From Terriglobus roseus DSM 18391 (GTDB lineage Bacteria; Acidobacteriota; Terriglobia; Terriglobales; Acidobacteriaceae), in NCBI RefSeq assembly GCF_000265425.1, contig NC_018014.1:4898001-4962000 (forward strand): 64,000 nucleotides of DNA, given 5' to 3'. Numbering within the stretch: position 1 is the first letter of the stretch; each line of letters begins with the position of its first letter. The position numbers and the translations under genes are program-made. Positions 8,875-16,340 of the stretch are shown here, in pieces. Below the pieces are notes generated by a model. It saw only the letters and a program-made list of their open reading frames with translations. It had not been told where the DNA came from and did no database searches.

Positions 8875-9282
8875 TCACTTCTTGTCGGCGACGGCCTCAC
8901 CCTTCATGTGCTTTGCAATGGCTTCCGCTGTACTTTGCTCGCCATTATAAGCGCTGGTTTTATCCACGGAGTAGGCCCAGACCAATGTCCCATCGGTCGT
9001 CTTCAGCTGCACCGCAGCATGCGCAGCCGCCTTCGGAGAAACGAAAATCGTCTTCGCCCAACCGGCCTTCTCAGTGGACGACGTTCCGCTAAGGACGTAG
9101 GTGGCCTTCTCTTTCGCGTCGACAATCTGGACGGGGACATCCTTTTTCATGATGGCGGCCGCGATCGAAGTGTCAAATCCGTCCATCGGTTCGATATAAA
9201 TCTTCGATCCGACCGGGATTTTCTCGGCAGCAAACAGGGGCAAGGTAAACACAAGGAGTGCTACCGCAAAGAACTTACGCAT
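8875..9282 (-). CDS. Small exported protein of unknown function
   Basis: A 135-residue protein with a clear signal peptide (MRKFFAVALLVFTLPLFAAE). The mature domain has an alternating strand/helix pattern: SKIYIEPMDGF, then a helix SIAAAIMKK, VPVQIVD, a strand ending in YVLSGTSS, AAVQLKTTDGTLVWAY, and a C-terminal helix. The layout resembles small periplasmic proteins that handle outer-membrane or stress functions, but I recognise no named family. ATG 9282 is chosen over the upstream ATG because GGAGAG lies 7 bases before it and it begins directly with the signal peptide. It is monocistronic, with its own terminator. Confidence 0.76.
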   Translation of the reverse strand: MRKFFAVALLVFTLPLFAAEKIPVGSKIYIEPMDGFDTSIAAAIMKKDVPVQIVDAKEKATYVLSGTSSTEKAGWAKTIFVSPKAAAHAAVQLKTTDGTLVWAYSVDKTSAYNGEQSTAEAIAKHMKGEAVADKK

Positions 9283-9562
9283 CGTTAACTCTCCGGAAAG
9301 GGAATGGGCAATACTATCGCCAACTTCGTTAGAGCGCTTATCGATTGCACTGCGGGACACCCGACCCCGTGCCCACGTGTCGACTTTCAGACCGGGGTGG
9401 AGCGAGGCCCCTGGCTCTTAATCCAAGAGCGATGCAGCGACGGCTCGACCGCACCGTGAACGGAAACCTGTCAAGAGGTAAATCGCATAAGTGCTGTCAT
9501 CAGAACAACTTGCAGTGACCGGATTTCGACGCGAAATTGGTAGAATAGAAGCAGAGATCAGA

Positions 9563-9589
9563 AAGGCCTCACCGAATCGGTGAGGCCTT
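9563..9589. terminator. Strong orphan hairpin
   Basis: A 12-bp perfect stem AAGGCCTCACCG (9563-9574) / CGGTGAGGCCTT (9578-9589) with a nominal 3-base loop, followed by CGTCGTT. No annotated plus-strand gene lies within 250 bases upstream. It may be the end of an unannotated short RNA or a leftward terminator. Confidence 0.5.
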
Positions 9590-9605
9590 CGTCGTTCCCG
9601 TAAGT

Positions 9606-9697
9606 CCTTTGTTTACTAATTTTTGCCCGTAACCCCTTTGGAATCTAATTTTTGCCAAATCGGGAAACGTCAAGCCCTTTGTTTTCTGATATTTACG
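9606..9697. repeat. Three imperfect copies of a 22-base AT-rich repeat
   Basis: Copies at 9606-9627, 9635-9656 and 9676-9697 share CCTTTG, then TCT/ACT, then an AT run ending TTTGCC or TTTACG. Spacing between copy starts is 29 and 41 bases. The first two copies agree at all but a few positions; the third is more diverged. The copies lie just downstream of the cytochrome gene (minus strand). Confidence 0.7.
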
Positions 9698-9701
9698 AAA
9701 T

Positions 9702-9717
9702 TACCCCCGGGGGGGTA
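9702..9717. repeat. C/G palindrome at the cytochrome 3' end
   Basis: TACCCCC (9702-9708), GG, GGGGGTA (9711-9717). It abuts the stop codon of the cytochrome gene and closes the AT-rich repeat cluster. It could act as a 3' mRNA stem or form part of a dispersed intergenic element. Confidence 0.6.
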
Positions 9718-9719
9718 GG

Positions 9720-10445
9720 TCAGGGTCGTAGGCCGGCCGCGAGCGTCGCAGGCATCGCCATGGGAGCAAGGAACTGCCGGAGCGAGTCGCGCGCCGTTAC
9801 ACTCTTGCGCATAAGCAGCGCGACCAGGCGGGTGTCGGAATCGATCGCCGGCTGGTGCAGCTGAACCGAGTTCAACTGGTGGCAGGTATCGCAGGTGGTT
9901 GGAGCAGCCTTCTGGGCATGGCAGGAGATGCAGCCACCCATGGAAAGATCCTTCTCCTTGGCGATGACCTCGCGCTCGGCAACAGGGCCATGACAGTCCT
10001 GGCACTGGGAGCCGGCCGTCGTGTGGGTCTTGTGGCTGAAACTCACGAACGAGGGGACGCGGTAGACGCGGACCCACTGAACGTTCTCTTCATTCTTCGC
10101 CATGGCGGCCAGCCGCTGGATGTCCGGCTTGTCGGTGGCGATGGCGGCGTGGCACAGCATGCACTTGGTAGGCTGCGGCATGGCCAGCGTGCTGCCGTTG
10201 CGCGACGGCTCGTGGCAGTCGTTGCAACCCATCTTTGCCTCGCCGATGTGCTTCTTGTGGCTGAAGGCGATCGGCTGGGTCGGACCTGCACCCGGGCTGG
10301 CAATGGTCGGCGCGCCCGACGACGCGACCGTCCCCGGAGCGGGAGCGGTCGACGGCGGCGGGCCAACCGGAGCATCCTGTGCACGTGCAGTAACGCCACA
10401 GAAGAGCACGAACAGCAGTAGGATCAGACGGCGCAAGCTATACAT
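9720..10445 (-). CDS. Pentahaem cytochrome c (c3/c7-like)
   Basis: A 241-residue exported cytochrome. The signal peptide is residues 1-23 (MYSLRRLILLLFVLFCG...). Five CxxCH haem sites are visible: CNDCH 74-78, CMLCH 95-99, CQDCH 148-152, CISCH 172-176 and CDTCH 185-189. There are also FSHKKH and FSHKTH segments that supply distal histidines, typical of bis-histidine c3/c7 cytochromes. The role is periplasmic electron transfer. It is the last gene of a three-gene operon and overlaps the GMC flavoprotein gene by 8 bases, so it is the likely electron acceptor of that enzyme. ATG 10445 follows AAGGGG; the frame continues further upstream only inside the flavoprotein gene. Confidence 0.9.
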   Translation of the reverse strand: MYSLRRLILLLFVLFCGVTARAQDAPVGPPPSTAPAPGTVASSGAPTIASPGAGPTQPIAFSHKKHIGEAKMGCNDCHEPSRNGSTLAMPQPTKCMLCHAAIATDKPDIQRLAAMAKNEENVQWVRVYRVPSFVSFSHKTHTTAGSQCQDCHGPVAEREVIAKEKDLSMGGCISCHAQKAAPTTCDTCHQLNSVQLHQPAIDSDTRLVALLMRKSVTARDSLRQFLAPMAMPATLAAGLRP

Positions 10446-12006
10446 TCCCCTTGCGCATCTCTTCCGCCAAGTGCTCTGACGCACGCATCGCCAGAGCGCA
10501 CATGGTGATGGTCGGGTTCTGCCAGCCGGCACTCACGAAGACACTGGCGTCCGTGATGAAGACGTTCTTCATGTCGTGCGTCTGGTTCCACTGGTTGACG
10601 ACACCCTTCTTGGGGTCGGCGCTCATGCGGGCAGTGCCCTGCTCGTGGATGGAGAAGCCCGGCGGGTTGAACTCGTAGTTCTTTACCAGGATTTCGAAGC
10701 CTGCATCGGTCGCCATGGCAGCCATGGTGTCGATGTAGTCCTTCGTCATGTTGGTCTCGTTGCTGGTGTACCGGGTCGCGATGTTCAGGGTCGGCATGCC
10801 CCAGGCGTCCAACACCTGCTTGTTGAGCGTCACGTGGTTGTCGTAGTGCCCCAGCGTCTCGCCCATGATGTTGGTGGAGAAGCTGCTGCCGTTGTAGCTG
10901 GCCAGCTTGCTGTCCAGCTCTGCACCGTAATACGGCAGCGCGCGCGGATCGAACGGACCGTTGCTACAGGAGACATTGACCGCGTAGCGACGCAGGAAGC
11001 CGTCTGTCTTGGTGTCGAGGTTGCGGAAGCCTGGGATGAGCGCGCCGCCACCGGTGATGCCGCGGCTCTTGCCGTCGCGAGCTTCGGGAACGCTGCAGAT
11101 GATGCCTGCGCCATAGATCTGGTCGGTCAGGTAGTGGCCGAGCGCACCGCTGGAATTGCAGATCTCAGACGCCATCAGGAGCTTGGTGGTCTCAAGCGTG
11201 CCTGCGGCAACGATGATGACGCGCGCCTTCAGCGTCATCTCGCGGTGCGAGTGACGATCGACGAAGGTGACACCGTCGGCGAGGCCCGTGTTCTTGTCCA
11301 CGGTGATCTGGCGCACGATCGCGTTGGGAATCATCGTGAGCTTGCCGGTCTGGACGGCGTCCGGCAGCAGCAGGTTCAGCGATGCCGCGAGGCCGTCACG
11401 CCCCTGCGAGGAGCGCGGCTTGGTGACGGGAACGCCATGCTTCTTGCCCGCATCGACAAAGCGCTGCATCGCACCCGACCAGGGAGCCTTGTCCTCGATG
11501 AACTTGCCGTCCGGGTACTGCGGCAGGTGCTCGGTCGATCCGGTCACGCGGAAGATCTCTTCCACGCGGTCGTAGTAAGGAATCAGGTCGGAGTACTGGA
11601 TCGGCCAGTTCTCGCCGAAGCCGTCATGATCTTTGCTCTTGAACTCGTAGTCACTGTGGCGGAAGGACTGGCGGCCCCAGAAGGGCGACCGGCCGCCAAC
11701 GCTGCGCACGCGGACCCAGTTGTAGATCTGATCCGACGGGTGAGAGTACGGAATGACCTTCTCGTCGACCCACTGGTTCTCGTTGAACTCGCTCGACTGG
11801 TAGATGTGCGGGTTGCGGCCCGGCGTGCCGAGACCGCGGTACGGAAGCTGCGAAGCAGGCTTCAGTTCGCGATACTTCTCAAAGTTCAGCATCGGACCGG
11901 CGTCGAGCATGGTGCATGCGATGCCTTTTTCCGTGAGGATCTTTGCAGCCATACCGCCGGTGTGGCCGGAGCCGATGATGAGGACGTCAACCTTCTTCTG
12001 TGCCAT
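10438..12006 (-). CDS. GMC-family FAD-dependent dehydrogenase (large subunit)
   Basis: A 522-residue flavoprotein of the glucose-methanol-choline family. The N-terminal Rossmann motif is GSGHTGG at 12-18, with an ADP-ribose-binding acid in MLDAG. The C-terminal part has the catalytic HEQGTARM histidine segment and the ending FITDASVFVSAGWQNPTITM, with the conserved asparagine. Such subunits oxidise sugars, sugar acids or alcohols in the periplasm and pass electrons to a cytochrome. The partners are here: a gamma-type subunit upstream carries a Tat signal and probably exports this protein by hitch-hiking, since it has none of its own, and a multihaem cytochrome is downstream. The substrate is unknown. 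Confidence 0.92.
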   Translation of the reverse strand: MAQKKVDVLIIGSGHTGGMAAKILTEKGIACTMLDAGPMLNFEKYRELKPASQLPYRGLGTPGRNPHIYQSSEFNENQWVDEKVIPYSHPSDQIYNWVRVRSVGGRSPFWGRQSFRHSDYEFKSKDHDGFGENWPIQYSDLIPYYDRVEEIFRVTGSTEHLPQYPDGKFIEDKAPWSGAMQRFVDAGKKHGVPVTKPRSSQGRDGLAASLNLLLPDAVQTGKLTMIPNAIVRQITVDKNTGLADGVTFVDRHSHREMTLKARVIIVAAGTLETTKLLMASEICNSSGALGHYLTDQIYGAGIICSVPEARDGKSRGITGGGALIPGFRNLDTKTDGFLRRYAVNVSCSNGPFDPRALPYYGAELDSKLASYNGSSFSTNIMGETLGHYDNHVTLNKQVLDAWGMPTLNIATRYTSNETNMTKDYIDTMAAMATDAGFEILVKNYEFNPPGFSIHEQGTARMSADPKKGVVNQWNQTHDMKNVFITDASVFVSAGWQNPTITMCALAMRASEHLAEEMRKGNV

Positions 12007-12078
12007 GCGCTTCTCTTGCTCTCTCTTGTCGCGAACCCGCGGAACTGTTAGCTGCTGCTGCCTGGCCTGTGTGCGCGC

Positions 12079-12834
12079 CTAGCTGTGAGCGTGCTTGGTG
12101 GTCGGCGTGGCCTGTGCGACGCCATGCTTGACCCACGTCTCAATGCCGGGATCGATCGGGCTCCAGTAGAGACCAACACCCGGTGTACGTTCGCCCGCAG
12201 CGTCAGCCGCCATCGCCCATGCGGTGGAGTTCAGCGTGACGGTACGGATGTCGCGATGCGCCAGGTTGACGAAGCGCACATGCGTCTCCCGGGGCGGGTG
12301 GTCGTTCATCCAGCCCTTCAAATGAGGACGGATCACGGCGTCGGCCTGCTTCATGTCGGCCTTCGCGAAGGGCGTCTTGAACTGCTTCATGCAATCGGCG
12401 TTCAGACGATCGAGGCCGTCGTTGTACAGCTTCTGCTCTTCAGCCGGCGACGCGCCGAGGTAGAAATCCAGGAATTCCGGTGCGCCGGCCTTTACGGCAC
12501 TGGGATAGTCATTGCTGGCAGGCATCAGGACTTCGCACAGGTGCACAAGCGTGGCGTAGCGAACGGGCGTGAAGTACCGCGTGTCCGTCGTGGCAACAAC
12601 ATCCGGCTGCGAGACCGGGATGTTCGGCGTCTTGAACTGCGCCTGCTGTCTTACCCGGTCCTGCGCTGCAGGTGCCGATGCCGCAGCGGGGTTGACCGCC
12701 ATGGTTCCCTGGTCCGCTGCGTTCGCGGCAGGTGCCGGATTCTGCGCCTGCGGTGCCGGTTTCTGCTGGCCAATCGCGGTGCCGGCTGTCGCCGTGGCAA
12801 CGGCCAGCCCCTTTACAAAGTCACGCCTCTTCAT
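12079..12834 (-). CDS. Gluconate 2-dehydrogenase gamma-type subunit, Tat-exported
   Basis: A 251-residue protein starting MKRRDFVKGLAVATATAG, a twin-arginine signal (RRDFVKG). A low-complexity proline/alanine linker follows (about 25-65), then the conserved subunit-3 domain from about residue 85 (RYFTPVRYATLVHLCEVLMPA, the helical DFYLGAS region, and FVNLAHRDIRTVTLNSTAWAMA). In gluconate and related dehydrogenases this small subunit binds the flavoprotein and carries it through the Tat system. It is the first gene of the operon, 72 bases before the flavoprotein gene. The clustering supports one periplasmic enzyme complex. Confidence 0.88.
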   Translation of the reverse strand: MKRRDFVKGLAVATATAGTAIGQQKPAPQAQNPAPAANAADQGTMAVNPAAASAPAAQDRVRQQAQFKTPNIPVSQPDVVATTDTRYFTPVRYATLVHLCEVLMPASNDYPSAVKAGAPEFLDFYLGASPAEEQKLYNDGLDRLNADCMKQFKTPFAKADMKQADAVIRPHLKGWMNDHPPRETHVRFVNLAHRDIRTVTLNSTAWAMAADAAGERTPGVGLYWSPIDPGIETWVKHGVAQATPTTKHAHS

Positions 12835-13020
12835 GGAGGGAATGCTAGCGATGCGGATAGTGATTGGTCAAACCCGAAGTTGAACCGGTGGGCGGACATC
12901 GACACGATCTGTTGTGGGACAACAATCTACGGTGAATTAAGTGACCTAATTGATGACAGGTAACAGAAGCAGCGTTGGATCCGGCCCATGGAAGACTTCT
13001 GCGGTTGAAGAGTACAAGAC

Positions 13021-13044
13021 GCCGTGAATGCATGGATTCACGGC
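13021..13044 (-). terminator. Terminator-like hairpin after the carboxylesterase
   Basis: A perfect 9-bp stem GCCGTGAAT (13021-13029) / ATTCACGGC (13036-13044) with a 6-base loop, 17 bases after the esterase stop. It has only a weak T-rich tail (GTCTTGT) on the minus strand. Confidence 0.5.
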
Positions 13045-13061
13045 AGCCCGTAACCGCGCAA

Positions 13062-14567
13062 CTAGTCGAAGCGAATGCCGTCCCAGAGGCGCAGTTCGGC
13101 CTCGAAGGGCCGCTGCTCGACGGTGCTGGTGCCGTTGAAGAGCATGGTGGACCGTTTTTCCGGAGTCCACTTTGGCCACGCAGGCAAACCGGTGGCAGCA
13201 GGAGCTCGACCTTGGATGAAGGTGACCCAGGCATCATGCATCTGCCGGGAGAGGTTCTGTGCGGCCGGCGGCTCTTCTGCGGAGAGCTTCTGCCACACGA
13301 AGCCCAGGTCGTAGGAGTGGTAGCTTTCGCCCTTGTGCGGGCCGGCGACGGCCGTCTCGTCGAGACGATAGAACCAGGTGGAGCCACCGCCCTTGGCATG
13401 CGCCTGCGCCACGCGGATGCTGGGTACCCAGTACTCCTCGGCGGTCAGCGCCCGGATGTTGATGTCCGCGGGTGACATGTCGGGATAAATCTTGCGATAG
13501 CTGGCCAGGATCGCGTTGAACTGCGCCTCCGTGGTGTTGCCCAGGCGCTTTTGCGTGATGGGTTCCGCGGCGTGCTTGCCCAGATAGAGAGCGTTCTCGT
13601 CACGGTTGGTGCCGATCAGCAGTCGCTTGCCGCGGGTGTTGCCGGCGGCGATAGCAGGGACTGAGCGATGCGGTAGGAGCGCTCCGCCGGCCTCTGCCCG
13701 GAGTGGGAAGTTCGCCGGCCATACGTCCGTCATGGCAAGCTGCGCGGCGATGAGCGACTCTCCGCTGGCTGCCTGGATGCCTGCGGGCGTGCGGTCCTTC
13801 AACTGTGCTGCGAAGGCATCGGTCACGTGGGGTGCCGCCGTGGGTTCAAGGATGCGCTCCCCGCCACCGCTCTCGCTGATCATGCTCTGGAACAGCGGCT
13901 TTGCCTCTTCAATGCCCATGAGGGATCCGACCAGCTTGGCGCCGGCGGATTCGCCACCGATGGTCACGCGCGACGGATCGCCGCCGTACGCCCCAACGTG
14001 TTTCTTCACCCATTGCAGTGCGCACACCAGGTCTCGCAGGGCATTGTTTGCGCTATCTGCGTACTCGGCGCCAAGGAGCGGCGACCAATCCAGGAATCCG
14101 AAGACGCCCAGCCGATAGGCGACGGTGACAACCACGATTCCCTGCTTCGCGAAGACACCGCCGTCAAAGTCGTTCGGGCTGCCGCCGGTGAAGCCGCCGC
14201 CATGGATCCAGACGAAGACCGGGAACGTCTCCGCACCCGGCGTATTTGGATTGGGCGCGTAGACATTCAGGTACAGACAGTCTTCGCTGACGCCCTCGCG
14301 ACCCGGCTGCATGGCCGGCGACGGCAGATGGCCGAGCGCTGGTGCCCTCTTACGCACAGGCACGGGAGCGCGAAAACGGAGTGGTCCCACGGGCGGCTGC
14401 GCGTACGGGATGCCGAGATGCTCGACAGTGCCGTCGCTTCGATGACGTCCTTCAGCACGGTCGGCGCGGGCGTTTCCACCGCGATCCTGTGCATGCAGAG
14501 CGGACGCTGCCAGCGTCATGCCTGCTGCCTGTAACCATTGCCGCCGTGTCCAGAGTTGTGTCCGCAT
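13062..14567 (-). CDS. Exported type-B carboxylesterase
   Basis: A 501-residue alpha/beta-hydrolase of the carboxylesterase/lipase type B family. An N-terminal Tat-like signal (TRRQWLQAAGMTLAAS) directs export. Family blocks are in order: GIPYAQPPVGPLRF, the EDCLYLNVYAP block, the HGGGF oxyanion loop, the nucleophile elbow GGESAG, and a catalytic histidine in ESYHSYDLGFVW. It hydrolyses carboxylic esters in the periplasm or outside the cell; the substrate is unknown. ATG 14567 is chosen because it begins the signal peptide, although the frame is open further upstream. The stretch just before GIPYA (about residues 28-43) is unusually arginine-rich where relatives have a beta strand. Confidence 0.9.
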   Translation of the reverse strand: MRTQLWTRRQWLQAAGMTLAASALHAQDRGGNARADRAEGRHRSDGTVEHLGIPYAQPPVGPLRFRAPVPVRKRAPALGHLPSPAMQPGREGVSEDCLYLNVYAPNPNTPGAETFPVFVWIHGGGFTGGSPNDFDGGVFAKQGIVVVTVAYRLGVFGFLDWSPLLGAEYADSANNALRDLVCALQWVKKHVGAYGGDPSRVTIGGESAGAKLVGSLMGIEEAKPLFQSMISESGGGERILEPTAAPHVTDAFAAQLKDRTPAGIQAASGESLIAAQLAMTDVWPANFPLRAEAGGALLPHRSVPAIAAGNTRGKRLLIGTNRDENALYLGKHAAEPITQKRLGNTTEAQFNAILASYRKIYPDMSPADINIRALTAEEYWVPSIRVAQAHAKGGGSTWFYRLDETAVAGPHKGESYHSYDLGFVWQKLSAEEPPAAQNLSRQMHDAWVTFIQGRAPAATGLPAWPKWTPEKRSTMLFNGTSTVEQRPFEAELRLWDGIRFD

Positions 14568-14607
14568 CGCACCCACTTTACACGTGTAGCGTGTTGCATC
14601 CATCGGC

Positions 14608-15384
14608 TTACGGTCGGGCAGCGGATCCCGTGACGCAGACCTCGCGCAACGGACAACGGTTGCAATGGGCTTCACGCAGGGTGCAGACGCGCTGGCCGAG
14701 TTTCTTGACCAGGGTGTGGTGCTCGTCCATGGTGACGGCCGTCCAGTCGGCGGGTGCGAGGGGCACCAGGGCCGCCTCGACCTGCCGTGCCGTCGCATTA
14801 GCAGGCACGACGCCGAGACGGATGGCGATGCGCTGGTGATGGCCATCGATGGCGATCGCGCGTCGTCGAAGCGAAGAGAAGTTGACCACGGCCGCACTGG
14901 CCTTAACGCCGGCACCGGGCAGTTCTTCAATCCACGCGCGCACCTTGTCGGTACGGTACTTCCCAAGGAAGGCTAGTGATAACGTGCCGGCCCGTTCCGT
15001 GATGCGTTCGAGTGTTTGCTTCAACTGGACAGCTTTTCGATCGGGAAAGGTGGCCAACCGGAGCGTGTCTTCAATCTCTGGGATCGAGGCATCGCGCAGC
15101 CGCTCCCACCGCACCTCATCCCAACTGTTCGGGCCTGTCGGCCAGCCGCCGAAGCGGTCCCGCAGAGCGCGAATGGTCGCCTGCGACTCCGCGTCTTTCG
15201 TGCGGGATGAGCAGAGGGAATAGATGAGTTGCGTTAACGGATCCCATACCTCGCGCGGTTGCGGCGGACCGCCCCACCATGTAAGCAGGCGATCCTGGAG
15301 GTCCTGCAGGTCACGGAAGAGCAGGGTCGGTCCGGGACGCGAGACCGCATCGGGAAAGAGCGCGGCTTGTTGGGCCGGGGGCAC
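14608..15384 (-). CDS. nth: Endonuclease III-like DNA glycosylase
   Basis: A 258-residue HhH-GPD base-excision repair enzyme. The helix-hairpin-helix LPGAGVKAS contains the catalytic lysine (K161). The catalytic aspartate is D180 in AIDGHHQR. The iron-sulfur motif C234-x6-C241-x2-C244-x5-C250 is intact. These features fit endonuclease III, which removes oxidised pyrimidines. The protein is about 40 residues longer at the N-terminus than Escherichia coli Nth, and the D180 region reads DGHHQR rather than the usual DTHV, so it belongs to a divergent branch and specificity may differ. The start is a GTG at 15384 with AAGGA just before it. It uses an Fe-S cluster presumably built by the ISC system in this window. 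Confidence 0.87.
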   Translation of the reverse strand: MPPAQQAALFPDAVSRPGPTLLFRDLQDLQDRLLTWWGGPPQPREVWDPLTQLIYSLCSSRTKDAESQATIRALRDRFGGWPTGPNSWDEVRWERLRDASIPEIEDTLRLATFPDRKAVQLKQTLERITERAGTLSLAFLGKYRTDKVRAWIEELPGAGVKASAAVVNFSSLRRRAIAIDGHHQRIAIRLGVVPANATARQVEAALVPLAPADWTAVTMDEHHTLVKKLGQRVCTLREAHCNRCPLREVCVTGSAARP

Positions 15385-15422
15385 GTTTCCTTAGACGCAG
15401 ATGAGTCGGCAACGCGGGAGAC

Positions 15423-16271
15423 CTAGTTGCTCCTGATCGTGACGCTGCCGTTGCCCGAGGTGAGGCGTAGCGATGGGCCGCCACCGTTGATGTTGCCGTG
15501 AAGGTGGTGTCGATCGCTGGTCGACTGGCTCATCATTGGAAGATCGCTGTGAAGAGAGCCGTTGCCGGTGGTGAGGTCCAGCTCTGCCTTCAGGTCGCGC
15601 GGCACCGTCAGATGCATGCCGCCGTGACCGGTAGTGGCACGGGAGCTGCTCGTCAACGTTGTGCCCGGCTCCAGGACGATGTTCATGCCGCCATTTCCCG
15701 AGCGCACCTCAAACTGTGAGAGCCGACCTTCTAACGTCATAGGGCCGTTGCCGCTGACAGCCATCAACGTTCCTTCGACGCGGCGCACCGTCAAGGCGCC
15801 ATTACCGCTGGTGATGCGCAATGCTCCTGTGACATCCTCAACTCCGACGGATCCATTACCCGTCTTGACGTCCACGGATCCATGCACGCCGGTGAGTTGC
15901 AGGCCTCCGTTGCCAGATCTCAATTCGACGTCAGACTCAGTCGGGAGATCCACGAAGACCTCTGGTGATCGCCCCTGCCATCCCATGAAGAATCGCTCCT
16001 CGTCACGGCGCTTCATGGTGAAGTGGACGACGTTGCCACCCTGCATCTCCGTGAGGTGCCAGCGTGAGAGATCGTTTCCATGGGCATCGACATGGATGCG
16101 CACCGTACGGCAAGTCCCGCAGGTGCGCGTGATGACCGAGGCATTGTCGACACTGACCTGCACGGCAGCGCGACCGGAGACGTTGTAGGTCTTGTCCCAG
16201 TTGCTTTGTGCCGCGGCAGATACGGCAGTAATAAGGACGGCGACAGTAGCAAGGACGGACGAGTAGCGCAT
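15423..16271 (-). CDS. Exported DUF4097-like beta-helix protein
   Basis: A 282-residue protein with a signal peptide (MRYSSVLATVAVLITAVSAAAQ). From about residue 110 onward it carries about eight short repeats centred on SGNG/TGNG (RSGNGG, KTGNGS, TSGNGA, VSGNGP, RSGNGG, TTGHGG, TTGNGS, TSGNGS). These are spaced about 20-25 residues apart and alternate with hydrophobic strands. This is the pattern of DUF4097-type repeats, which are expected to stack into a right-handed beta-helix. An early CGTC pair may form a disulfide. Function is unknown; related proteins are often called putative adhesins. It is alone on the minus strand, 68 bases beyond the cupin gene's stop. Confidence 0.78.
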   Translation of the reverse strand: MRYSSVLATVAVLITAVSAAAQSNWDKTYNVSGRAAVQVSVDNASVITRTCGTCRTVRIHVDAHGNDLSRWHLTEMQGGNVVHFTMKRRDEERFFMGWQGRSPEVFVDLPTESDVELRSGNGGLQLTGVHGSVDVKTGNGSVGVEDVTGALRITSGNGALTVRRVEGTLMAVSGNGPMTLEGRLSQFEVRSGNGGMNIVLEPGTTLTSSSRATTGHGGMHLTVPRDLKAELDLTTGNGSLHSDLPMMSQSTSDRHHLHGNINGGGPSLRLTSGNGSVTIRSN

Positions 16272-16340
16272 ACGCGGAGTCTCCCACCGGCAGTTACGCA
16301 GGCGAGCCCCATTTTGTTCGCACTATCTTCCAACTCGCAA

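Larger units (their letters stand above)
9283..9719. other. 437-base intergenic region with hairpin and repeats
   Basis: No protein gene is supported here. 9283-9560 holds the upstream region of the secreted-protein gene and otherwise unremarkable sequence. An extended -10-like TGGTAGAAT lies at 9538-9546, close before the strong hairpin at 9563-9589. The right third (9606-9717) is AT-rich with three copies of a 22-base repeat and ends in a C/G palindrome adjoining the cytochrome gene's stop codon. These parts are listed separately. Confidence 0.6.

Noticed and set aside
9395-9470. tRNA-like stretch with CTCTTAA and GGCTCGACC
   Set aside because: The bases flanking the supposed anticodon loop do not pair, and no acceptor stem can be formed.
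10576-12051. Plus-strand frame of 491 codons opposite the GMC gene
   Set aside because: Valine/alanine/arginine-rich shadow without motifs; the GMC flavoprotein explains the DNA.
15423-16271. Regular short repeats that could suggest a CRISPR-like or satellite array
   Set aside because: The periodicity is at protein level (SGNG turns) within a coding frame; DNA copies are not identical and have no spacers. No CRISPR array was seen in the window.
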